Shown here: one piece after another, positions 45,599 to 52,833 of the stretch | How positions within the stretch are numbered: the stretch's first letter is position 1 | How the letters are laid out: every line of letters begins with the position of its first letter | Source: Bacteroidales bacterium UBA5507 | Lineage (GTDB): Bacteria; Bacteroidota; Bacteroidia; Bacteroidales; Lentimicrobiaceae | Assembly (NCBI GenBank): GCA_002426195.1 | Contig: DIOT01000047.1 | Coordinates: forward strand, 72,291 to 136,290 | Length of the DNA: 64,000 bases | Direction of reading: 5' to 3' | Notes under the pieces: model-generated | Seen by the model: the letters and a program-made list of their open reading frames with translations, nothing else | Database searches by the model: none | Told to the model about the DNA's origin: nothing | Translations under genes and position numbers: made by a program

Positions 45599-46555
45599 TC
45601 AGGATTTAAACAATGAATCTACAAACTCTTCTTTAATAAAAGGCTGAAGATCAGTCATCTTCTCTCCTATCCCGATGTATTTTACAGGAATTTTGAATTG
45701 ATCGCTTATACCAATCACAACACCTCCTTTAGCAGTTCCATCGAGCTTGGTGAGTGCTAAAGCATTCACTTCTGTGGCAGCTGTAAACTGACGGGCCTGT
45801 TCAATCGCATTTTGCCCAGTGGAAGCATCGAGAACAAGAAGCACCTCATGAGGTGCATCGGGAATTAACTTGGTCATAACCTTACGAATTTTTGAAAGCT
45901 CATTCATAAGATTAACCTTGTTATGCAATCTTCCGGCTGTATCGATTATAAGAACATCAGCCTGGCGAGCGATTGCAGACTTTAATGAGTCGAAAGCAAC
46001 AGAAGCGGGATCGGCACCCATACCCTGAGTTACACAAGGCACCCCAACTCTTTCTGCCCAGATTTCGAGTTGAGATACTGCAGCTGCTCTGAAAGTGTCA
46101 GCAGCACCAAGCACAACACTCTTACCTGCACTTTTAAACTGGTGTGCCAATTTACCGATAGTAGTCGTTTTACCAACACCGTTGACCCCAACGACCATTA
46201 TTACATAAGGATCATGGCGTTTAGGGAAATCAAAATCTTTGATTAGGTTAGGATGCTCGTTTTCATTCAAAAGTCCTACGATCTCATCACGCAGGATATT
46301 GTTAAGTTCATTAACTCCAAGATATTTATCAGCTGCAACGCGTTTTTGAATACGATCGATAATTTTTAAGGTAGTTTCAACCCCAACATCAGATGTTACA
46401 AGTATTTCTTCAAGATTATCAAGGACATCGTCGTCGACTGTTGACTTACCAATAATAGCTTTAGAGATCTTACTGAAGAAACTATCTTTAGTTTTCTCAA
46501 GACCTTTATCAAGTTCTTGCTTTTTATCTTTAGAAAAAAAGGAGAATAAACCCAT
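45599..46555 (-). CDS. ftsY: Signal recognition particle receptor FtsY
   Basis: FtsY is the SRP-receptor GTPase that docks ribosome-nascent chains at the membrane. The 318 residues comprise a short basic/charged N-terminus (MGLFSFFSKDKKQELDKGLE), the helical N domain (about 20-95) and the NG GTPase domain: G1 GVNGVGKTTTIGKLA, DTFRAAAVSQLEIW, G3 DTAGRLHNK, G4 TKLDGTAKGG. The long acidic A domain of E. coli is absent, as usual in this phylum. It sits after the rpmG-DUF4295 pair. A terminator (46610) and its own TAATTTTG box (minus, 46589-46582) indicate separate transcription. Confidence 0.95.
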   Translation of the reverse strand: MGLFSFFSKDKKQELDKGLEKTKDSFFSKISKAIIGKSTVDDDVLDNLEEILVTSDVGVETTLKIIDRIQKRVAADKYLGVNELNNILRDEIVGLLNENEHPNLIKDFDFPKRHDPYVIMVVGVNGVGKTTTIGKLAHQFKSAGKSVVLGAADTFRAAAVSQLEIWAERVGVPCVTQGMGADPASVAFDSLKSAIARQADVLIIDTAGRLHNKVNLMNELSKIRKVMTKLIPDAPHEVLLVLDASTGQNAIEQARQFTAATEVNALALTKLDGTAKGGVVIGISDQFKIPVKYIGIGEKMTDLQPFIKEEFVDSLFKS

Positions 46556-46609
46556 TATGATGCTAAATGAAAAATGTCTGACAAAATTAAATAAAAGAAG
46601 CAGACCTTA

Positions 46610-46660
46610 GTATAAATAAAAACAGGGTCTTTCCCATATAACAAGAAAAGGCCCTGTTTG
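46610..46660 (-). terminator. Rho-independent terminator after DUF4295
   Basis: The stem AAACAGGG / CCCTGTTT, extended by further pairs, is followed on the minus strand by a T-rich run (TTTTTATTTATA). It separates rpmG-DUF4295 from ftsY. Confidence 0.85.
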
Positions 46661-46677
46661 AAATTTATCTTAGAGAA

Positions 46678-46833
46678 TTATTTTTTTGCAAGATAATCTT
46701 TTACCTGCTCATTAGGGATGATAGCTTCTTTAAAAGAATAGGCACCAGTTTTTTCTGACCTAACCATTCTGATGACTTTTGCGTAATCCTTACCTGATGA
46801 AGTTCTTAGGGTTGCAACAACTTTCTTTGCCAT
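46678..46833 (-). CDS. DUF4295 small protein, Bacteroidota-specific
   Basis: The 51-residue reading frame starts MAKKVVATLRTSSGKDYAKV and ends KDYLAKK. It matches the DUF4295 family, a tiny lysine-rich protein found almost only in Bacteroidota, always beside rpmG and ftsY. The small size, basic charge and linkage to L33 suggest a ribosome-associated role, which is inference. It begins 9 bp after the rpmG stop and ends just before a terminator. Intact. Confidence 0.92.
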   Translation of the reverse strand: MAKKVVATLRTSSGKDYAKVIRMVRSEKTGAYSFKEAIIPNEQVKDYLAKK

Positions 46834-46842
46834 GGTGCTTTA

Positions 46843-47031
46843 TTATTTAATTTCTTTATGAATAGTCACTTTACGGAGGATTGGATTGTACTTCTTAATC
46901 TCAAGTCTCTCAGGTGTATTTTTCTTATTTTTGGTAGTAATATACCTTGAAGTACCCGGCATTCCGCTGGTTTTGTGCTCTGTACATTCTAAGATTACCT
47001 GAATCCTAGCTTCTTTGTTCTTCTTAGCCAT
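46843..47031 (-). CDS. rpmG: 50S ribosomal protein L33
   Basis: L33 is a small protein of the large ribosomal subunit near the E site. The 62 residues (MAKKNKEARIQVILECTEHK, then SRYITTKNKKNTPERLEIKKYNP) match the Bacteroidota L33 type, including the NKKNTPERLELKKYNP signature. Only one Cys is present, so this is the zinc-free form. rpmB (L28), its usual upstream neighbour in this phylum, is missing: a promoter with perfect boxes directly precedes rpmG instead. Co-transcribed with DUF4295. Confidence 0.95.
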   Translation of the reverse strand: MAKKNKEARIQVILECTEHKTSGMPGTSRYITTKNKKNTPERLEIKKYNPILRKVTIHKEIK

Positions 47032-47061
47032 TGTTGAAAAGCCTTTTTATTTTTAGGACTG

Positions 47062-47092
47062 CAAAAATACAAAAAATATTGTATCTTCCAAA
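47062..47092 (-). promoter_or_regulatory. Consensus Bacteroidota promoter for rpmG
   Basis: On the minus strand TTTG (47092-47089), exactly 19 bp, and TATTTTTG (47069-47062) match the consensus completely, about 31 bp before the rpmG ATG. A divergent -7 box TATTTTTG on the plus strand (47115-47122) likely serves xerD. Confidence 0.85.
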
Positions 47093-47167
47093 TGTTGCAG
47101 TAAAAAATCTGCCTTATTTTTGTCAATCCAGAATTCTCGAATATTTTTCTTCAAATAAACCTATGTA

Positions 47168-48067
47168 ATGCAGTGGGATCTCTACATAAAAAGCTTTCGT
47201 GCCTGGCTCAGGATTGAACGCTCAATGTCAGCAAACACTGTTGAGGCTTATTGCCGGGATATACAGAAACTTGCTGATTATTTGAATAATACTTCTAAAA
47301 TTCTTCCGGCAAATGTACAGCTTTCCCATCTTCAAAGTTTTGTTAAGGATTTAGCTTCTCTCGAAATTGAGCCAACCAGTCAATCGCGTATAATATCGGG
47401 AATCAAATCTTTTTACAAATTTCTTCTAATTGAAGGTGTTATAACCGATGACCCAACTGAGTTACTTGAAACACCTAAGAAAGGAAGGAAACTGCCTGAT
47501 ATACTGTCACAGGAGGAAATTGGTATGCTTATTAAATCTATTGACCTTAGTGATCCTCTCGGAGAAAGGAATAAGACAATAATAGAGACACTGTATGGGT
47601 GCGGTTTGAGAGTAAGTGAATTGTTAAATTTAAAGCTCACCGATATCTATGAGTTGGAAGGTTATTTAATAATTACCGGTAAGGGGAATAAGCAACGGAT
47701 GGTTCCTATTGGTTCATGGATTTTAAATCAGATTGTCAGATACAGAGACCATATCAGGATCACATTAGATGTGAAATCTGAGTTTGAAAACATCCTATTC
47801 CTTAATAGGAACGGCAGAAAATTAACCAGGGCAATGATATTTGAGATAGTAAAAAGGCTGGCTGCTGCTGCAGGAATTCATAAGACAATTAGTCCGCATA
47901 CATTCAGGCATTCATTTGCAACACATTTAGTTGAAAATGGAGCAGATCTCAGAGCTGTTCAGGAAATGCTGGGACATTCCGTAATAACAACCACAGAGAT
48001 CTACACTCATTTAGACAGGGAATTCTTAAGGAAAAATATTCTTGGACACCACCCTCTCAATACTTGA
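47168..48067 (+). CDS. xerD: Site-specific tyrosine recombinase XerD
   Basis: XerC/D recombinases resolve chromosome dimers at dif. The 299-residue protein has an N-terminal SAM-like core-binding domain (about 5-95, MSANTVEAYCRDIQKLADYL) and the catalytic domain with Arg148 (GCGLRVSELL), Lys172 (TGKGNKQR), His244/Arg247 (SPHTFRHSFATHL), His270 (MLGHSVITTT) and Tyr279 (IYTHLDREFL). All six residues are intact. Gene length and the C-terminal YTHLDREFLR element favour XerD over phage integrases. No dif-like site was seen close by. The gene is divergent from rpmG and convergent with the next. Confidence 0.92.
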   Translation: MQWDLYIKSFRAWLRIERSMSANTVEAYCRDIQKLADYLNNTSKILPANVQLSHLQSFVKDLASLEIEPTSQSRIISGIKSFYKFLLIEGVITDDPTELLETPKKGRKLPDILSQEEIGMLIKSIDLSDPLGERNKTIIETLYGCGLRVSELLNLKLTDIYELEGYLIITGKGNKQRMVPIGSWILNQIVRYRDHIRITLDVKSEFENILFLNRNGRKLTRAMIFEIVKRLAAAAGIHKTISPHTFRHSFATHLVENGADLRAVQEMLGHSVITTTEIYTHLDREFLRKNILGHHPLNT

Positions 48068-48084
48068 AGATGCTTCCCATGTTA

Positions 48085-48579
48085 TTAATCGTCATCATCC
48101 TCGTCGTCAAACTCTTCTATCTCACCGTCTTCATTAACAAAAACGCCCCAGTTAACAGTGATTAGTTCATTGTCCTGGAAATAGAAATCGATTAACCCTT
48201 CATCAAAAGAAACTCTTTTTTCTCCCCATTCTTCCACTTCTGAATCAACTTGGGTAAGTCCGTTCTCTTTCATGAGTTCGAGAATTTCAGTTTCATCCAT
48301 TTCGAAAATTCTCTTTCCAAAGAGTGTTGCTTCAGGATTATCGGTTTCAAAGCAAGAAAGGACATGATTGTTTTTTCCTTCAAAGAAAATTGTAAGTCCT
48401 TCGTTATCATACTCCCAAAGAATGGTATCGAGTACTTCATCTATTTCATCTCCTTCTTCGCGAAGATTTCTGACTTCCTGAGGTTTACCAAGTGTTTTTT
48501 CAACTGCTGCAGGTGTATCACCAAATTTAAGGTCGTTTAGTCCTTCCAACAGAAGAATCTCTAAATTTACTTGTTCCAT
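48085..48579 (-). CDS. Acidic protein of unknown function
   Basis: This 164-residue, strongly acidic protein has no signal or membrane segment. Its N-terminal stretch (LLEGLNDLKFGDTPAAVEKT LGKP pattern) resembles the short, lipoprotein-SmpA-like beta-alpha repeat where a small protein 'is ... set by' a G/D/T-x-x-x-V-x-x-x-L-G-x-P motif. The tail is a run of Asp/Glu (IEEFDDEDDDD). No enzyme motif is visible. It faces xerD tail to tail, with 17 bp between stops. Role unknown. Confidence 0.7.
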   Translation of the reverse strand: MEQVNLEILLLEGLNDLKFGDTPAAVEKTLGKPQEVRNLREEGDEIDEVLDTILWEYDNEGLTIFFEGKNNHVLSCFETDNPEATLFGKRIFEMDETEILELMKENGLTQVDSEVEEWGEKRVSFDEGLIDFYFQDNELITVNWGVFVNEDGEIEEFDDEDDDD

Positions 48580-48611
48580 AACTGTTAATAAATTAATATA
48601 AGGTTTAATGT

Positions 48612-49421
48612 TTAATTAAATGGCGAGTTTGGCTCTTTTTTCATGTGATTGTATGCTAACCTACTAACAATTCCCGGGCAAAACTTATTAAGAAATACAG
48701 TAAATTTCCCTTCCCAGAATGTCAATACAAGAGAGTTTTTCTTCTTGATTGTAGCTTTTACAATCTTTCTTGCAGCAACTTCAGCCGGCATCATTTTATT
48801 TTCATCACGGGGCGTTTCACCTTGCTGTGAACCATCGGCAGTAAGTGCGGAATTACGAATGTTACTTGCTGTAAACCCTGGCGCAACAACAAGTACATGA
48901 ACTCCTGTTTTGATATTCTCTGTTCGTATTGTGTCGAGAAAACCCCTGACTGCAAATTTTGAAGCAGAATATCCAGTCCTCCCTGGTAATCCAATATGCC
49001 CGGCAACTGAGATTATTCCTATTATACTTCCTTTTGTTGTAGTTATATATGGTAGCGCATACTTAGTACAGTATACAGTGCCCCAGAAGTTAACATCCAT
49101 TAATTTTTTAAGAACAATCAAATCAGCGTCTTTGAATGCAGCTCTCATTGAGATACCTGCATTGTTAACCAGAATGTCGATTCTTCCCCATTTATTCACC
49201 GCAGCCTCTATTAAAGCTTTGCAGTTACTTTCGATGCTTACATCAGAGTTTGTTGCGAGTACTTCTATTCCATTATTGCTAAGTTGATGTGCTGCAGCAT
49301 CAAGTTTGATTTGATCTCTTGCTGATATTACAATTTTAGCTCCTAATCTGCCAAATTCATTTGCCAGTGCTAATCCAATGCCTGAGCTGCCACCTGTAAT
49401 TATTACAACTTTGTTTTTCAC
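48612..49421 (-). CDS. Short-chain dehydrogenase/reductase
   Basis: This classical SDR has 269 residues. Its NAD(P) motif is TGGSSGIG (about 9-16) with acidic/basic residue context ISARDQ at the second strand end, NNAGIS follows at about 87-92, and the catalytic Ser-Tyr-Lys is in IISVAGHIGLPGRTGYSASK. The C-terminal part (KKKNSLVLTFWEGKFTVFLN) is typical of DhrS7-like or retinol-type SDRs, which are often membrane peripheral. NADP preference and a lipid or sterol-like substrate are guesses. It stands 32 bp before the acidic-protein gene start region and 40 bp after the hydrolase gene. Confidence 0.88.
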   Translation of the reverse strand: MKNKVVIITGGSSGIGLALANEFGRLGAKIVISARDQIKLDAAAHQLSNNGIEVLATNSDVSIESNCKALIEAAVNKWGRIDILVNNAGISMRAAFKDADLIVLKKLMDVNFWGTVYCTKYALPYITTTKGSIIGIISVAGHIGLPGRTGYSASKFAVRGFLDTIRTENIKTGVHVLVVAPGFTASNIRNSALTADGSQQGETPRDENKMMPAEVAARKIVKATIKKKNSLVLTFWEGKFTVFLNKFCPGIVSRLAYNHMKKEPNSPFN

Positions 49422-49461
49422 TTTTTGATATTTAGTAGTTGATATCTCCTTTTAGGATTAA

Positions 49462-50865
49462 TCATTGGCTTACAACTGAATTAATGAAATCACCCATTTC
49501 TTGGAGTGCTAATGGTGAAATAGTTTGTTCGATTTTGCCATATTCCTGTGGCAGACCGGTGGAGCTTTCCTGGAATAGATGGTTTAGGCCTGGTAGCACT
49601 TTTATGATGGATTTATCGTTCCCTGCTTCTCTTAGTGCATTTTGAATGGCACTAAGGTTTTCATTTGAAGGGACTTGCAAGTCATTGGAACCAATAATGG
49701 CTAGAACCGGAATTGTAACTTTCTTTAAATCATCATATGGATTGTGTTTCAGAAAGAATTTCATCCATGGAGTAGTCATTTGAGATACCATTTGTTGAAT
49801 GGCTAAATCAGCCTGAGTGCCTTTTGGTCTCTCATTTTCAGGAAATTCATTCATTACTTTCTTAAGATATTCAGATAAATCTTTCTTTAATGTTTCATCA
49901 TCCTTTGAGTTTAATACAATGTCAAATCCGCCATTATTTAGCTGTCCTAGCTTACGAATCTGTTCATCAGACATACCCTGTGCTTTTCCAATAGCAGCCT
50001 GTTGCATTCTAAGAAGTTCATCACCCCTGACAGCACTGCCGGCCATCAAAACAATATAAGCGACATTCTGATTTCCATTAGCAATCGAACAAGCTATTAT
50101 ACCACCTTCACTATGACCAATTAAACCGATCTCATCCTTATTTACTTCCTTCCGAGTCATCAGATAATTGATGGCTGCTTCTACATCAGAAGCAAAATCA
50201 GCAGTTGTTGAAAGTTCAAAATTGCCTTTTGAGAACCCTGTTCCTCTGTCGTCAAATCTAAGTGTGGCTATCCCCTGACGGGTTAGAAAATCTGATAAAA
50301 CAAGAAAGGGCTTGTGACCCAACAATTCTTCATTACGGTTTTGTGGACCACTTCCTGTTATCAAAATGACTGCCGGAAATGAACCTTCCTTTTCAGGAAG
50401 TGTCAAAGTTCCACTTAATTCAATTGAGCCCTTCTCGTTGATGAATGTAACTTCTTCAGTATAATATGGATATGGTTTTTGCGGTTCCTGAGGTCTGTTA
50501 AGGGCGCTTTTTAAAGGCATTTTTCTGTTAAGCTCAAGTGGAAAGGTCATTCCGCTTTGCTTAAATGTGCCTGATATTTTTTCACTCTCCGTTACTTTGC
50601 CTGTAAACTCAATGCCCGCATCTTTTAAAACAATATTCAGTTCATTATTAGTATAAGAAACGCTGGTTAAAGGTATACCTTTGACTCCCTGGTCGGGGCT
50701 ATCCATTGTACCACTATATTGCTCACCATTTTGAGTAATATGAAAGACGATTGACAGTTCTGTACCCTGAACAGATAAAAGACCGTTCCACTGGCCAATT
50801 ACATTTTGAGCAAATACATTTGTTAAGAATGTGGAAAACAATAAGATTAGGACGAGCTTTTTCAT
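49462..50865 (-). CDS. Secreted alpha/beta hydrolase with N-terminal lipocalin-like domain
   Basis: This 467-residue exported enzyme has signal peptide MKKLVLILLFSTFLTNVFAQ. Residues 21-115 form a small beta domain (IGQWNGLLSVQGTELSIVFH) common ahead of Bacteroidota peptidase-like hydrolases. Residues 130-467 are an alpha/beta hydrolase with oxyanion context LITGSGPQNRNE, nucleophile Ser252 in LIGHSEGG, and a late acid/His pair around IIGSNDLQVP and PGLNHLFQ. Ester or acyl-peptide substrates are typical, but specificity is unknown. A TAAGTTTG box on the minus strand (50909-50902) may be its -7 element; it is divergent from cutC. Confidence 0.88.
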   Translation of the reverse strand: MKKLVLILLFSTFLTNVFAQNVIGQWNGLLSVQGTELSIVFHITQNGEQYSGTMDSPDQGVKGIPLTSVSYTNNELNIVLKDAGIEFTGKVTESEKISGTFKQSGMTFPLELNRKMPLKSALNRPQEPQKPYPYYTEEVTFINEKGSIELSGTLTLPEKEGSFPAVILITGSGPQNRNEELLGHKPFLVLSDFLTRQGIATLRFDDRGTGFSKGNFELSTTADFASDVEAAINYLMTRKEVNKDEIGLIGHSEGGIIACSIANGNQNVAYIVLMAGSAVRGDELLRMQQAAIGKAQGMSDEQIRKLGQLNNGGFDIVLNSKDDETLKKDLSEYLKKVMNEFPENERPKGTQADLAIQQMVSQMTTPWMKFFLKHNPYDDLKKVTIPVLAIIGSNDLQVPSNENLSAIQNALREAGNDKSIIKVLPGLNHLFQESSTGLPQEYGKIEQTISPLALQEMGDFINSVVSQ

Positions 50866-50935
50866 TTCTCAATATTTGTAAGGTTGAAGAAATTGATAAA
50901 GCAAACTTACGAAGTAATTGATTAAATTTGTCATG

Positions 50936-51679
50936 ATGAATAAAAAGATACTTATTGAAATATGCGTGGATAATGCGGAATCAGCCTTATCTGCACAAAA
51001 AGGAGGAGCTGATCGCATTGAACTTTGTAGTGAATTGGGAGCAGGGGGATTAACTCCATCGAAAGGACTTATAGAATATCTCACAAGCAACCTTCAAATA
51101 CCTGTTTTTGTTATGATCCGCCCGCGTAGTGGTGATTTTCTTTTCAGCAGGGCTGAATTTCAAATTATGAAGGCTGATATTTTTGCTGCTAAAGTAGCAG
51201 GTGCCGCCGGAATTGTCACTGGAATGCTGAACTCAAATTCGACAATTGACACGTGCAGGATGAAGGAAATAATTGATTGCGCAAGTCCCTTGCCCGTTAC
51301 TTTTCACAGGGCTTTTGATATGGTGCAGGATCAAATTATTGCCCTGGAGGAATTGATAGAGCTTGGATGCAGCAGGGTGCTGACATCAGGTGGTAGTATC
51401 AGTGCATATGAAGGTAGAAATGTTATTACAGAACTTAATAATCTGTCACAGGGTAGAATTATTATTATGCCGGGTGCGGGAGTTAATGCACAAAATATCT
51501 CAGAATTAATTGAAACGACAAAATGTAATGAGTTTCATTTATCCGCCAGTTCACAATCACCTATAAAAGTGAAAAATTACAATGAACCGCTGGAGTCAGT
51601 ATTTCCTCCCTCCTATCGTATAACAGATAATAATAAGGTAGAAGAAGTTTGTAGAACCGCAAATCCATTGACCAATTAA
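50936..51679 (+). CDS. cutC: CutC-family protein
   Basis: CutC proteins form a TIM barrel and were linked to copper homeostasis, although the biochemical role in bacteria is unclear. From ATG 50936 the protein has 247 residues: MNKKILIEICVDNAESALSA, AGADRIELCS-like GGADRIELCSELGAGGLTPS, VMIRPRSGDFLFS, and VTFHRAFDMVQDQ, all family hallmarks. The ATG at 50933 is equally possible; the TTG at 50918 is upstream of or within a perfect TAAATTTG box (50923-50930) and unlikely. If that box is used, the message would be nearly leaderless. It is followed after 40 bp by galM. Confidence 0.9.
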   Translation: MNKKILIEICVDNAESALSAQKGGADRIELCSELGAGGLTPSKGLIEYLTSNLQIPVFVMIRPRSGDFLFSRAEFQIMKADIFAAKVAGAAGIVTGMLNSNSTIDTCRMKEIIDCASPLPVTFHRAFDMVQDQIIALEELIELGCSRVLTSGGSISAYEGRNVITELNNLSQGRIIIMPGAGVNAQNISELIETTKCNEFHLSASSQSPIKVKNYNEPLESVFPPSYRITDNNKVEEVCRTANPLTN

Positions 51680-51719
51680 AACATTCCTGCTTTTGATTGT
51701 TCTACCTTAAAAAGCTGTC

Positions 51720-52769
51720 ATGAAAATAACTTTCGATAGGATGTTACTTACTGAGTACCTTGAGGTTAAGGTGTTCACTCTAAAGAATGACTTTATGGAA
51801 GTGAAGATCATGGATTACGGAGGTATTGTAATGTCACTAAAGGTTCCTGACAGAGAAGGTAATCTTGTTGATGTTGCACTTGGTTTCAACGCTCCGGAAG
51901 ATTATGTAAAAACTCACTATCTAAAGGATTGCCTCTATTTTGGTGCTATAATCGGCCGATACGCTAATCGTATCAGAGATGGCAGGTTTTACATCTCAGG
52001 AATTGAATATCAGCTTGACAAAAACAATGGGAATAACCATTTACATGGTGGCTATAAAGGCTTTGACAAAATTATATGGGATTCTGAAATAATTACATAC
52101 TTTGATTTGGCAGCTTTGAGATTAACTACTACTAGTAAAGATGGCGATCAGGGATATCCGGGCAAACTGGATGTCAGTGTAATCTATTACATTGAGAATG
52201 AGAACGGCTTTGGAATTGACTATCGGGCATCAACTGACAAGACTACTCCTATTAACCTAACATGGCATGGCTATTTCAATTTATCAGGTGAAGGAAATGG
52301 CGACATACTGGATCATAATTTAAAGATTAATGCTTCGCAAATAACAGAAGTGACACCTTCAGGAATTCCAACGGGTAATATACTTCAGGTTACTAATACA
52401 CCATATGATTTCACGGAGATGCGAAAAATCGGAGATCGAATAAAAGAAACACCTTCAGGTTATGACCATAATTATGCGAGGTTTCCTTATGGAGATCTGC
52501 CCAAAATAATTGCCATTGCACAAAGTGATTTAACGGGAATCGAGATGTCAGTGTGGACTACTCAACCGGGTGTACAATTATATACCGGCAATTCCTTTGA
52601 TGGAACATTAATTGGCAAATCTGGTAACCGTTACTTTTCGCATTCGGGCTTTTGTCTTGAAACTCAACATTTCCCCGATTCTCCCAATAATCCTCATTTT
52701 CCAAGGGTTTTACTTGAACCTGGAGAAACTTTTCAGGAAAGCACAATTTATCGATTCGATGCTAAATGA
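51720..52769 (+). CDS. galM: Aldose 1-epimerase
   Basis: GalM interconverts alpha and beta anomers of galactose, glucose and other aldoses. The 349-residue protein shows GRYANRIRDGRFYISGIEYQ, the NNGNNHLHGGYKGFDKI block with a binding His, LTWHGYFNLSGEG with the catalytic His, and CLETQHFPDSPNNPHFP with the catalytic Glu. The length is normal and there is no signal peptide, so cytosolic. It lies between cutC and the GH92 gene with short gaps (40 and 64 bp), suggesting a loose carbohydrate-related cluster. Confidence 0.93.
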   Translation: MKITFDRMLLTEYLEVKVFTLKNDFMEVKIMDYGGIVMSLKVPDREGNLVDVALGFNAPEDYVKTHYLKDCLYFGAIIGRYANRIRDGRFYISGIEYQLDKNNGNNHLHGGYKGFDKIIWDSEIITYFDLAALRLTTTSKDGDQGYPGKLDVSVIYYIENENGFGIDYRASTDKTTPINLTWHGYFNLSGEGNGDILDHNLKINASQITEVTPSGIPTGNILQVTNTPYDFTEMRKIGDRIKETPSGYDHNYARFPYGDLPKIIAIAQSDLTGIEMSVWTTQPGVQLYTGNSFDGTLIGKSGNRYFSHSGFCLETQHFPDSPNNPHFPRVLLEPGETFQESTIYRFDAK

Positions 52770-52833
52770 TTTCTATATTTGATGAAAATTGGAGAATGCA
52801 AGTCTCCTTAATCCATCACTTATAAATTCAATT

